A stretch of 64,000 bases of DNA from Bradyrhizobium jicamae (GTDB lineage Bacteria > Pseudomonadota > Alphaproteobacteria > Rhizobiales > Xanthobacteraceae), in contig NZ_JAFCJX010000003.1 of assembly GCF_018130695.1 (NCBI RefSeq), positions 124,001 to 188,000 on the forward strand, in the 5' to 3' direction. The translations under genes were made by a program, and so were the position numbers. How positions within the stretch are numbered: the stretch's first letter is position 1; each line of letters begins with the position of its first letter. Below are positions 34,587-44,388 of this stretch, piece after piece. The notes below the pieces were generated by a model. That model was not told where the DNA came from. It did no database searches and saw only the letters and a list, made by a program, of their open reading frames with translations.

Positions 34587-35606
34587 ATGAGCTTGTTGGT
34601 ACGGGCGCTGTCGGCGACGGCGATCTGCGTTGCGCTGACAGTGGGGGCATCCGCCGCCGACGACATTCAGGAGCGGACGATCAGGTGGGGACACCTGAAC
34701 AATACCGATCACCCCGTCAGCATGGGCGTGCAGAAGTTCGCCGAGATCCTGCTTAGGAAGAGCGGGGGCAAGATGAAGATCCGCGAGTTCGCGGCCTCGC
34801 AGCTCGGCAACGAGCTGCAGCAGCAATCGGCGCTGCGCGGCGGCACCCAGGAAATGCTGTCGGCCTCGACGACGTCGCTTGCGACCGTCGTGCCGGAGTT
34901 CGGGCTGCTCGACTTCCCCTTCATCGTGAACACGGTCGAGCAGGCCGATGCGCTCGGCACCGGCGCGTTTGGCAAGGCGATGATCGACACGCTGCCGTCA
35001 AAGGGACTGATCGGCCTCGGCTACTGGGGCCTCGGCTTCCGCAACGTCACCAACAGCACCCGTCCCATCACCAAGCTCGAGGATTTCAGCGGGCTCAAGC
35101 TGCGCGTGATCCCGAACCCGGTTTACCTCGAGACCTTCGGCTCATTCAAAGCCAACCCGGTGCCGATGGCGTTCGGCGAGCTATATTCGGCGCTGGAGAC
35201 GCGCACCGTCGACGGCGAAGAGAATCCGTTCACGGTGATCCTCTCCAACAAGTTCTACGAGGTGCAGAAATACGTCTCGGCCACCAACCACACCTTCACG
35301 CTGAACATCATCCTCGTCAGCAAGGCGTTCTGGGACAAGCTGTCGCCGACCGAGCAGCGCCTGATGCGCGAGGCCTATGAGGAGAGCCGCGGCTACCAGA
35401 AGGAGCAGACCAAGGCTCAGACCGAGAAGGCGCTGACGGAATTGCAGGCCAAGGGCATGCAGTACAACACGGTCGCGCCGGAAGAGCTCGACCGCATGCG
35501 CAAGACCGCGCAGCCGGTGGTCGACAAGATCTCCGCCAACCTCAAGCCGGAGGCGGTGAAGCTTTTCAACTCGGAGCTCGAGCGCGTCCGCAAGGACGTG
35601 AAGTAA
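34587..35606 (+). CDS. dctP: TRAP transporter substrate-binding subunit (DctP family)
   Basis: A 339-residue periplasmic binding protein with a signal peptide (to about residue 24, GASAADD). The family block GFRNVTNSTRPI has the substrate-binding Arg just before a PxxxxEDFSGLKLRV segment. TRAP systems of this kind import organic acids with Na+ or H+. The substrate is not readable; the neighbouring dehydroquinase-like and lactonase-like genes hint at a sugar acid or cyclic hydroxy acid. Confidence 0.9.
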   Translation: MSLLVRALSATAICVALTVGASAADDIQERTIRWGHLNNTDHPVSMGVQKFAEILLRKSGGKMKIREFAASQLGNELQQQSALRGGTQEMLSASTTSLATVVPEFGLLDFPFIVNTVEQADALGTGAFGKAMIDTLPSKGLIGLGYWGLGFRNVTNSTRPITKLEDFSGLKLRVIPNPVYLETFGSFKANPVPMAFGELYSALETRTVDGEENPFTVILSNKFYEVQKYVSATNHTFTLNIILVSKAFWDKLSPTEQRLMREAYEESRGYQKEQTKAQTEKALTELQAKGMQYNTVAPEELDRMRKTAQPVVDKISANLKPEAVKLFNSELERVRKDVK

Positions 35607-35669
35607 TCGACCGAACATGCAGGCGGCAGAGCCGGCCGCGTGGCCGGCTCTCGGATTCCCTTTGCCCGG

Positions 35670-36188
35670 ATGTTACCCATGGCGCGAGCTCTCGATCTCT
35701 ATTGTGCGTTCCTGAAGGCCGTCATCGCCGCCTGTCTGGTGGTGATGGTGGTGCTGGTGTTCGGCAACGTCGTCCTGCGCTACGGCTTCAACTCCGGCAT
35801 CACGATCTCGGAGGAACTGTCGCGCTGGCTGCTGGTCTGGCTGACCTTTCTCGGTGCCATCGTCGCGATGCGCGAGCACGCCCATCTCGGCGTCGATACG
35901 CTGGTGCGGATGCTGCCGGCCATGGGCAAGCGCGTCTGTTTCGTCATCAATTACGGCCTGATGCTGTTTGCCGACTGGCTGCTGCTCACGGGCAGCTGGC
36001 GCCAGACCATGATCAACATCGACGATCGCGCGCCGGCCACCGGCCTGTCGATGGCGATCTTCTACGCGGTCGGCGTGATCTTCGCCGTCTCGACCGGGAT
36101 CATCCTGCTCTACGACCTCACCCGGGTGATCACCGGGCAGGCCAGCGAGGAAGACATGGTCGCAGTACGGGAGTCGGAGGAGCAGTGA
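35670..36188 (+). CDS. dctQ: TRAP transporter small permease (DctQ family)
   Basis: A 172-residue membrane protein with four transmembrane helices. The DctQ signature ISEELSRWLLVWLTFLGA and REHAHLGVD is clear. The ATG at 35670 is chosen over a GTG at 35640; an ATG at 35679 is also possible. It lies between dctP and dctM. Confidence 0.88.
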   Translation: MLPMARALDLYCAFLKAVIAACLVVMVVLVFGNVVLRYGFNSGITISEELSRWLLVWLTFLGAIVAMREHAHLGVDTLVRMLPAMGKRVCFVINYGLMLFADWLLLTGSWRQTMINIDDRAPATGLSMAIFYAVGVIFAVSTGIILLYDLTRVITGQASEEDMVAVRESEEQ

Positions 36189-36234
36189 TGTCCTCTCGTC
36201 GCAACCGCTCCCTCCGAGCCAGCGGGTTCACCTC

Positions 36235-37515
36235 ATGACGATCGCGGTCTTCACCTTTTCGCTGCTGGGTGCGATGGCGCTGGGCATGCCGATCGCGTTT
36301 GCGCTGCTGATCTGCGGCGTAGCGCTGATGAGCACGATCGACATGTTCGATTCCCAGATCGTGGCGCAGAACGTCATCAACGGCGCGGACAGCTTTCCGC
36401 TGATGGCGATTCCCTTCTTCATGCTCGCCGGCGAGATCATGAACAAGGGTGGCCTCGCCAAGCGCATCGTCAACGTTGCGCTGGTGGCGGTCGGGCATTT
36501 CCGCGGCGGGCTCGGCTATGTGACGATCCTGGCCGCCTGCATCCTGTCGTCGCTGTCGGGATCGGCCGCTGCAGACGCCGCAGCGCTTGCCGCGCTGCTG
36601 GTGCCGATGATGGTGGCGGCCGGCCACAAGAAGACCTACGCGGCCGGACTTGTCGCCGCCGGCGGCGTCATCGGTCCCGTGATTCCGCCGAGCATCGGCT
36701 TTGTCGTGTTCGGCGTCGCTGCCAACGTCTCGATCTCAAAGCTGTTTCTCGCCGGCATCTTTCCCGGCCTGCTGCTCGGACTGGGCCTCTGCATCGCCTG
36801 GTGGTGGGTGGTGCGCGCGGAAGATCTGACGCCGCCGCCGCGCGCCTCTTTCCGTGAGGTCGCTCACGCCATCATGGACGGCTTCTGGGCGCTGATGCTG
36901 CCGGGGATCATCATCGTGGGCCTGCGCTTCGGCATCTTCACGCCGACCGAGGCGGGCGTGGTCGTAGCGGTCTATTCGCTGTTTGTCGCGACCTGCATCT
37001 ATCGCGAGCTGAAATGGTCGGAGCTCTACGCCGTCATCGTGTCATCGGCGGTGACGACCAGCGTCGTGATGTTCCTGGTCGCGGCCGCGCTGGTGTCGTC
37101 CTGGCTGATCACGGTCTCCGAGATCTCGATGCAGGTCGTCGATCTCCTCAAACCCTTCATGGGCAACAACACGCTCCTGATGCTGGCGATCATGGTCGTC
37201 GTCGTGATCGTGGGCACGGCGCTCGACATGACGCCGACCATCCTGATCCTGACGCCGATCCTGATGCCGATCGTCAAGGCCGCCGGCATCGACCCCGTCT
37301 ATTTCGGCGTGCTGTTCATCATCAACAATTCGATCGGCCTGATCACGCCGCCGGTCGGCATCGTGCTCAACGTCGTCTGCGGCGTCTCCAGGATCAGCAT
37401 GGAGGACGTCATCAAGGGCGTCTGGCCCTTCATGATCGCGCAGCTGGTCGTGCTATTCGTGATGGTGCTATTCCCGGGGCTCGTGACGATCCCGGCGAAA
37501 TGGTTCGGCGGCTAG
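36235..37515 (+). CDS. dctM: TRAP transporter large permease (DctM family)
   Basis: A 426-residue transport channel with about twelve hydrophobic segments. Family blocks FPLMAIPFFMLAGEIMN, GSAAADAAALA, VIPPSIGFVVFG and ITPPVGIVLNVVCG are present. It works with the two preceding subunits. It starts 46 bp after dctQ and is followed 17 bp later by the dehydroquinase-like gene. Confidence 0.92.
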   Translation: MTIAVFTFSLLGAMALGMPIAFALLICGVALMSTIDMFDSQIVAQNVINGADSFPLMAIPFFMLAGEIMNKGGLAKRIVNVALVAVGHFRGGLGYVTILAACILSSLSGSAAADAAALAALLVPMMVAAGHKKTYAAGLVAAGGVIGPVIPPSIGFVVFGVAANVSISKLFLAGIFPGLLLGLGLCIAWWWVVRAEDLTPPPRASFREVAHAIMDGFWALMLPGIIIVGLRFGIFTPTEAGVVVAVYSLFVATCIYRELKWSELYAVIVSSAVTTSVVMFLVAAALVSSWLITVSEISMQVVDLLKPFMGNNTLLMLAIMVVVVIVGTALDMTPTILILTPILMPIVKAAGIDPVYFGVLFIINNSIGLITPPVGIVLNVVCGVSRISMEDVIKGVWPFMIAQLVVLFVMVLFPGLVTIPAKWFGG

Positions 37516-37532
37516 AACAGGGAAGGACGCAC

Positions 37533-38030
37533 ATGACAATCCGGATCATGATCCTCAACGGACCCAATCTGAATTTCCTGGGGATCCGCGAGCCCCACAT
37601 CTACGGCGCGACGACCTTGCAGGAGATCGAGGCGAGCTGCCAGGCGCTTGCCGATTATCTGGGCATCTCGATCTCGTTCCACCAGTCGAACATGGAGGGT
37701 GAGCTGGTCAATCTGATCCAGTCGGCGCATGGGGGCAAGGCCGACGCGATCATCATGAACCCGGCGGCCTATTCCTTCACCTCGATCGCGCTGATCGATG
37801 CGCTGAAGATCTTTGAGGGTCCGAAGATCGAGGTGCATATCTCGAACATCCATGCGCGGGACGAACTGCACCGACACTCCATCACATCGAGCGCCTGTAC
37901 GGCTGTGATCTGCGGCCTCGGTCCTTATGGCTACCTCGCGGCGATGCTGGCGGCCGTGCAGCGACTCGGAAAATTGCCTGACACGGTTCCAGCGGCCCTG
38001 CACGGGCTCGCGACCAGCGGCAAGGCGTAA
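37533..38030 (+). CDS. Type II 3-dehydroquinate dehydratase-like protein, altered active site
   Basis: A 165-residue AroQ homologue: NGPNLNFLGIREP near the start, Arg19 and Tyr24 in place, Asn76 and EVHISN also kept. Two usual active-site residues differ. The THTS block is SFTS, so the catalytic-network His is Phe82. The Arg of the lid-side EEFRRHS block is His113 (DELHRHS). It is therefore probably not the shikimate-pathway enzyme. Position in the TRAP operon suggests it acts on the imported compound. Confidence 0.75.
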   Translation: MTIRIMILNGPNLNFLGIREPHIYGATTLQEIEASCQALADYLGISISFHQSNMEGELVNLIQSAHGGKADAIIMNPAAYSFTSIALIDALKIFEGPKIEVHISNIHARDELHRHSITSSACTAVICGLGPYGYLAAMLAAVQRLGKLPDTVPAALHGLATSGKA

Positions 38031-38040
38031 GGAGATCAGG

Positions 38041-38697
38041 ATGCGCGGCACGGGATTTCTCGCGATCTGGAGCGACGTCGAGGCTGACGATCTCGTCGAT
38101 TACCGGCACTGGCTCACCCGTGAGCACACGACCGAGCGGGTGACGACCAGGGGGTTTCTGGCCTCGCGGGTGTTCCGCGCTGCACGGGACGACATCAACC
38201 GCTTCTTTATTCTCTATGAGCTGGAAACGCCGGAGGTGCTCGATGGTCCGGCCTACATGGCGCGGCTCAATGCGCCGTCGCCATGGTCGCAGCGCATCAT
38301 GCCGAAGCTTGGCAATTTCATCCGGGGCGGCGGCGTCATGGTGGCCCGCGGCGGACGCGGCGAGGGGGCGACCGTGATGGCCTTGCGGGTCGAGAAAATG
38401 CCGGCCGATCCCGCGCGGCTGGTCCAGGCGCTGGTTGCGTGCGACGGCGTTGCCGCAGTGCAAATCGGCGCGACCGATGCGGCCCGCACCTCCGTCCAGA
38501 CGACGGAAAAGGGCATGCGGAAAAATGAGGGGTTTTTTGAGGGGTTGCTGATCATCGAAGCGCTCGACCTGGCGTCGGCGCAAAATGCGTTGTGGAAGGC
38601 GGAAGAGATCGCGCCGGACGTGCTCCGCAGGGCCAGCGATCCCGAAATCTATCTGGGCATGTTCGCGCTCGATGCGCGCATTGCCGACTTCGGTTGA
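38041..38697 (+). CDS. Protein of unknown function in the TRAP operon
   Basis: A 218-residue soluble protein with an AAGGAGATCAGG site right before its ATG. It appears to have two similar halves of ferredoxin-like, dimeric alpha-beta-barrel type: FLAIWSDVEADDLVDYRHWLTREHTTERV at the start, a second beta-rich unit from about residue 115. It lies 10 bp after the dehydroquinase-like gene and closes the operon. The function is not known to me. Confidence 0.6.
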   Translation: MRGTGFLAIWSDVEADDLVDYRHWLTREHTTERVTTRGFLASRVFRAARDDINRFFILYELETPEVLDGPAYMARLNAPSPWSQRIMPKLGNFIRGGGVMVARGGRGEGATVMALRVEKMPADPARLVQALVACDGVAAVQIGATDAARTSVQTTEKGMRKNEGFFEGLLIIEALDLASAQNALWKAEEIAPDVLRRASDPEIYLGMFALDARIADFG

Positions 38698-38900
38698 CCT
38701 GGAACTGTTTCTGATTGTGTTGACCGGCGGTGACGCGACGCCGGGCGGTTGAGCAGTTGCAAAAACTCGCTTTCGGTTGCACGCGTGAATCTTTCTGATA
38801 GCCTGTCGTCGGGCGCATTTTTTTCATCCCTTGCGAAACTCAGGCAGATGCTGCGTCTTCGCGAGCGCGGACAAGAATTGCGTTCTGCATGACGACAAGA

Positions 38901-38922
38901 GCTGGCCCTTAAGATGGCCAGC
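38901..38922 (+). promoter_or_regulatory. Stem-loop in the leader of the sugar ABC operon
   Basis: A perfect 7-bp stem GCTGGCC (38901-38907) / GGCCAGC (38916-38922), 8-nt loop, 20 bp before the start codon. It could be an operator for a dimeric repressor or an RNA element affecting translation. Confidence 0.4.
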
Positions 38923-38942
38923 CACATTCAGGGAGAGAATAG

Positions 38943-39896
38943 ATGCAGCGCCTCTTGGTTGCGGGTGTTTCGGCTGCGTTGGCGATGGCGCTCGGGATGA
39001 GCGCTGCGAACGCCGCGGACAAGAAAGTCCTGGCCTTCGTCGTCAACGGCGCGTCCGACTTCTGGAAGATTGCGGAAGCCGGCGTGAAGAAGGCGCAGGG
39101 CGAGCTTCCGAAATACGATTTGCAGTTCAAATATCCGGAACAGGCTGCCGCTGCTGTGCAGCAGCGCGTGATGGAGGATCTGGTCGCGGCGGGCGCCGCC
39201 GGCATCATGGTCAGCTCCGTCGACCCGAAGAACCAGACCGCGCAACTCGACAAGGTCGCTTCGCAGACGGTGCTGTTCACCACCGATAGCGACGCCCCGC
39301 AGTCGAAGCGGGTCGCCTATATCGGCTCGTCCAACGTCGATCTCGGCAAGGACGCGGGCAAGTTGATGCTCAAGGCGCTGCCGAACGGCGGCAAGTGCGT
39401 CGGCTTCGTTGGCCTGCCCGGCGCCGACAATGCGCGCGAGCGCATCGAAGGCGTCAAGGAGACCATCAAGGGCTCCAAGGTCGAGCTGGTCGACGTCCGC
39501 GGCGACGAGATCGACCAGACCCGCGCCAAGCGCAATGTCGAGGACATCCTCGCTGCGATGCCCGACGTCAGCTGCCTGGTCGGCTTCTACTCCTACAACA
39601 CGCCGCGCATTTATGAAGTGCTGAAGGAGGCCGGCAAGCTCAACAAGATCCAGATCATCGGCTTCGACGAGGATCCGATCACGCTCGGCGGCGTCAAGGA
39701 AGGCTCGATCGCCGGCACCGTCGTGCAGCAGCCGTTCGAGTGGGGCTATCAGGGCATGAAGCTGATGGCCAAATACATCGAGGGCGACAAGTCGGGCATT
39801 CCGCCGAAGGGCATCATCATCGTTCCCGGCAAGGTCATCGACAAGTCGAATGTCGACGACTTCATGGCCTCGATGAAGGCGATGCTGAAGAAGTAA
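38943..39896 (+). CDS. Sugar-type ABC transporter substrate-binding protein
   Basis: A 317-residue periplasmic binding protein of the RbsB/ribose type. The signal peptide runs to about residue 25 (SAANA). The mature start KKVLAFVVNGASDFWKIAEAGVKKA and later GFDEDPITLGGVKEGSIAGTVVQQP are characteristic of the family. It is followed by its ATPase and permease, making a complete CUT2-type importer. The sugar is unknown. Confidence 0.9.
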   Translation: MQRLLVAGVSAALAMALGMSAANAADKKVLAFVVNGASDFWKIAEAGVKKAQGELPKYDLQFKYPEQAAAAVQQRVMEDLVAAGAAGIMVSSVDPKNQTAQLDKVASQTVLFTTDSDAPQSKRVAYIGSSNVDLGKDAGKLMLKALPNGGKCVGFVGLPGADNARERIEGVKETIKGSKVELVDVRGDEIDQTRAKRNVEDILAAMPDVSCLVGFYSYNTPRIYEVLKEAGKLNKIQIIGFDEDPITLGGVKEGSIAGTVVQQPFEWGYQGMKLMAKYIEGDKSGIPPKGIIIVPGKVIDKSNVDDFMASMKAMLKK

Positions 39897-39910
39897 AGGC
39901 TCAGCGCGGC

Positions 39911-41410
<1,500 letters not shown>

Positions 41411-41422
41411 AGTGAGGGGACC

Positions 41423-42400
41423 TTGCACAAGAAAGACCTGAGCCTGCTGGTCCTGATTCTCGTGGTCGGCACCGTCGTCGCCTTGATCAACCCGCGCTTC
41501 CTGCTGGTCGGCAACCTCTCCAATACGCTGAACCAGGTCGGGCTGTTCGGCATCTTCTCGATCGCGGAAGCGTTTGTGATCATCATCGGCGGCATCGAGC
41601 TGTCGGTCGGCTCGGTGATCGCGTTGCTCGGCGTGCTCTTCATCGACCTCATCGTCAATCACGACGTCAACTGGGTGCTGGCCTTTGCCATCATTATCGC
41701 GGCCGGGCTCGTGATTGGCCTCGTGCACGGCACGCTGGTGACGCGGATGAAGATCCAGCCCTTCGTCGTGACGCTGTGCGGGCTTCTGATCTACCGCGGC
41801 GCCGCGCGCTACTACACCGAGGATTCCACCGCCGGCTTCGGCTTCGGCGCGAGCTTCCCGACACTGGAATGGCTGACCGCGGGCCGCACCAACGTGCTGG
41901 GCTTTCCGCTGCCGCACAGCGTGGTGGCGCTGGTCGTGGTCGCCGCGATCGCCTGGGTCGTGCTGCACCGTTCGGTGTTCGGCCGCTATCTCTACGCCGT
42001 CGGCAAGAACGAGGAGGCGGCGCGCTATTCCGGTATCCGTGCCAACCGCGTGATGATCTCCGCCTACATCATCTGCGGCGGGCTGACGGCGTTCTCGGCG
42101 ATCCTGATCGCGATGTACACAAGATCGATCTCGCCGGCCGTGCACGGCTCGTTCTACGAGCTCTACGCCATCGCCGCCGCCGTGCTCGGCGGCTGCTCGC
42201 TGCGCGGCGGCGAGGGCTCGATCGTCGGCGTCGTGCTCGGCACCGTGCTGCTGCAGGTGCTGCAGAACCTCGTCAATCTCTTGGGCATTCCGAGCTCGCT
42301 CAACTTCGCGGTGATGGGCACCGTGATCCTGATCGGCGTGCTAGCCGATCAGTACATCTCCCAGCGCGGCCGGCACGGGGCGGCGAAGGGGCGCGTTTAG
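41423..42400 (+). CDS. Sugar-type ABC transporter permease (RbsC-like)
   Basis: A 325-residue permease with about ten hydrophobic helices, starting at TTG 41423 behind GTGAGGGGA. The family motif GGIELSVGSVIAL (position about 50) and YAVGKNEEAARYSGI are present. It is the third gene of the importer operon. Confidence 0.88.
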   Translation: MHKKDLSLLVLILVVGTVVALINPRFLLVGNLSNTLNQVGLFGIFSIAEAFVIIIGGIELSVGSVIALLGVLFIDLIVNHDVNWVLAFAIIIAAGLVIGLVHGTLVTRMKIQPFVVTLCGLLIYRGAARYYTEDSTAGFGFGASFPTLEWLTAGRTNVLGFPLPHSVVALVVVAAIAWVVLHRSVFGRYLYAVGKNEEAARYSGIRANRVMISAYIICGGLTAFSAILIAMYTRSISPAVHGSFYELYAIAAAVLGGCSLRGGEGSIVGVVLGTVLLQVLQNLVNLLGIPSSLNFAVMGTVILIGVLADQYISQRGRHGAAKGRV

Positions 42401-42522
42401 GCGAAGCGTGCACTCGCCTTTTCGGGCTGGCCGCGGAACCTGGACGCCTTTCGGGACCTCAGTCCATAGGAACTTTGCGCAAGTCCTCCGATTGTCACGC
42501 CGACGATAATTTGGAGGTTTCC

Positions 42523-42597
42523 ATGAACCAGCTCATTTATCTGGTCGGTCTGATCGTGGTCGTTCTGGCGATCCTGTCGTTCTTCGGACTGCGATAG
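42523..42597 (+). CDS. 24-residue membrane microprotein
   Basis: A very short gene: MNQLIYLVGLIVVVLAILSF plus FGLR, one transmembrane helix. A perfect GGAGG site lies 6 bp upstream of the ATG. The next gene starts 9 bp after its stop. GGAAC at 42469-42473 may be the -35 of a stress (EcfG-type) promoter. Small one-helix proteins of this look are common in Rhizobiales, but no function is assigned. Confidence 0.6.
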   Translation: MNQLIYLVGLIVVVLAILSFFGLR

Positions 42598-42606
42598 GCC
42601 GCCGCC

Positions 42607-43446
42607 ATGGACAACGACAATGTGCCTGCCGGGCGCGTCAGCTTCTATTGGCTGCAATGGAGTCCGGTGTTCGCTGGCGCACTCTTCGCTGCAGCGCTCT
42701 CGCTCGTTCTCATCAGTTTTGCTGCCACGATCGGCCTCGGCGTCAGCTCCAGTTCGCCGACCTGGCGTGACGCATCAGCCGCGCTGGCATTATTGTCCGG
42801 GCTGTATCTGATCCTGCAAGCGGTGGTGAGCTTCGGCGTCGGCGGCTATATCGCCGGCCGTTCGCAGCGCACGGACGCGGCCCGGCCTGCAGAATTGGTC
42901 GAGACCAGCGATGGCCTGCACGGGCTGACCTCGTGGGCGCTGGCTGTGCTGATCGGCGCCATCGTGCTCGCGCTGGTCGGGTGGTCGACGGCGCAACGCC
43001 CGGCCAGCGAGCGGCCGTCGTTGAATTCGGCCGAGCCCCTGTTGAGCTATGAGCTGGATCGCCTGTTCCGATCGGCGCGCCGTCCCGCGAATATCGACAT
43101 TGGCTTACCGCGTGCGGAGGCCGGGCGGATCCTGCTGACCGGCTCTGGCCATAGCGGCGTCAGCACCGATGACCGCAATTATCTGATCCAGCAGGTCGCG
43201 GCGATGACCGGCGCGCCCGCGGCCGATGCCGAGAAGCGCGTCGACGTTGCGATCGCGGATTCCAGGACCTCGATCGCGCAGTTGCGCCGCAGCTCGACCA
43301 TCCTGGCGTTTTCGATCGCCGCCGCCTTGCTGTTCGGTGCTGTTGCCGCGTGGGCAGCGGCTGCCGTCGGCGGCCGGCACCGTGATGGCGCGACAATGCC
43401 ACATTGGATGGTGCATCGGTCGACCACGGCCGAACCTGTGATCTGA
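42607..43446 (+). CDS. Hypothetical membrane protein
   Basis: A 279-residue protein with about four transmembrane helices (about 20-45, 58-80, 110-128 and 232-255). A periplasmic or cytoplasmic loop of about 100 residues lies before the last helix. It has a GG/AAG-rich membrane segment typical of conserved rhizobial proteins of unknown function. It follows the microprotein by 9 bp and is probably co-transcribed with it. Confidence 0.65.
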   Translation: MDNDNVPAGRVSFYWLQWSPVFAGALFAAALSLVLISFAATIGLGVSSSSPTWRDASAALALLSGLYLILQAVVSFGVGGYIAGRSQRTDAARPAELVETSDGLHGLTSWALAVLIGAIVLALVGWSTAQRPASERPSLNSAEPLLSYELDRLFRSARRPANIDIGLPRAEAGRILLTGSGHSGVSTDDRNYLIQQVAAMTGAPAADAEKRVDVAIADSRTSIAQLRRSSTILAFSIAAALLFGAVAAWAAAAVGGRHRDGATMPHWMVHRSTTAEPVI

Positions 43447-43481
43447 ATTTGGAGTGCAACGTCTGACGCATCAAGGAGACA

Positions 43482-43706
43482 ATGATGGCTACGTTCGTGG
43501 TGATGGATCATACCGGTGACTCCCGTCAGTATTTCCAGGCGGATGACAGCGAGGCGCTGGCGTTGGCGGAGGCGCGGTTCAAGGAGCTGACCTCGCACGG
43601 CTATACGGCCGCGACGAGAACCGGTGCCGGTGAAGCCTTGATCGTGAAGTCGTTCGATCCCACCGCGGAAGAGACGTTGTTCTATCCGCGTTTGGTCGGC
43701 GGCTGA
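43482..43706 (+). CDS. Small conserved-looking hypothetical protein
   Basis: A 74-residue soluble protein, start ATG-ATG (43482 or 43485) behind AAGGAGACA. It reads FVVMDHTGDSRQYFQADDSEALALAEARFKEL, an alpha+beta pattern. No known domain recognised. Confidence 0.6.
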   Translation: MMATFVVMDHTGDSRQYFQADDSEALALAEARFKELTSHGYTAATRTGAGEALIVKSFDPTAEETLFYPRLVGG

Positions 43707-43731
43707 CGCGCATTCACACGGGTGATCCCTC

Positions 43732-44148
43732 ATGCCGGTTGCCGTGCAACGCGCGATGGATTGGCTGCGTACCGGGCTGCTCCGGATACGCGACCGGTGG
43801 CTGAGCCGGGAGGAGGCCGAGAGCAGGGCGCTTGCGCTCTTGCTCTCCTGGCTCTCGCCGGCGCAACGCGCGCAGTTCGGAGCCTTCCGGTATTTCGACG
43901 TCACGGGATCCGACACCGGCCGGCACTATCGCATCCGCTACGGCACCGCGACCAACGTCTATGAGCTCGACCAACACGGGCGCATCCACGTCGGCTGGTG
44001 TTTCCGGCCCGTCGGTCGCCTGTCGGCCGGAGACGTCATGCTCGCGCAGAAGATCGCGCTCGAGACCGACGAGCCTGGCGCGCTTGCCGTTGCCAACAAA
44101 TTTCCCGGCGGCCTGCCGCCGCGGTCCAATCAGATTCCATTCGGCTAG
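43732..44148 (+). CDS. Hypothetical protein at the left border of the element
   Basis: A 138-residue soluble protein, rich in Arg at the N-terminus, with a compact block FDVTGSDTGRHYRIRYGTATNVYELD. Function unknown. It is the last chromosomal gene before the 20-bp tRNA-end repeat at 44279. Confidence 0.55.
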   Translation: MPVAVQRAMDWLRTGLLRIRDRWLSREEAESRALALLLSWLSPAQRAQFGAFRYFDVTGSDTGRHYRIRYGTATNVYELDQHGRIHVGWCFRPVGRLSAGDVMLAQKIALETDEPGALAVANKFPGGLPPRSNQIPFG

Positions 44149-44278
44149 GCGCGGCTTGCCGAGATGCGATGAGATTGTGGGCGAAGTCGCCATGTGGCGG
44201 TTCAAGTGACGGACGAAGGTTGAAAGCGACGCGGCCGCGGCCCGGCGTGCGGCCACAATGAGACAGGGGCTTTTTCGA

Positions 44279-44298
44279 GCTGGCTGGGGAACCTGGAT
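44279..44298. repeat. Left attachment site repeat
   Basis: Twenty bases identical to 56518-56537, which is the 3' end of tRNA-Gln including encoded CCA plus two flanking bases. It marks the original downstream junction displaced by insertion. Confidence 0.88.
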
Positions 44299-44363
44299 AC
44301 TCAACCAGAATGTCTCGGAAACTCTATAGTGCCTTGTTTATAGATGTTTTTGCCAATAAGTCT

Positions 44364-44387
44364 AGGTGGGTGACCTAGGTGGGTTGG
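44364..44387. repeat. 24-bp terminal repeat, left copy (probable integrase arm site)
   Basis: Identical to 56437-56460 in the same orientation. It holds two copies of AGGTGGGT 13 bp apart. It ends one base before the integrase start codon, so integrase binding here would also control its own gene. Confidence 0.8.
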
Positions 44388-44388
44388 C

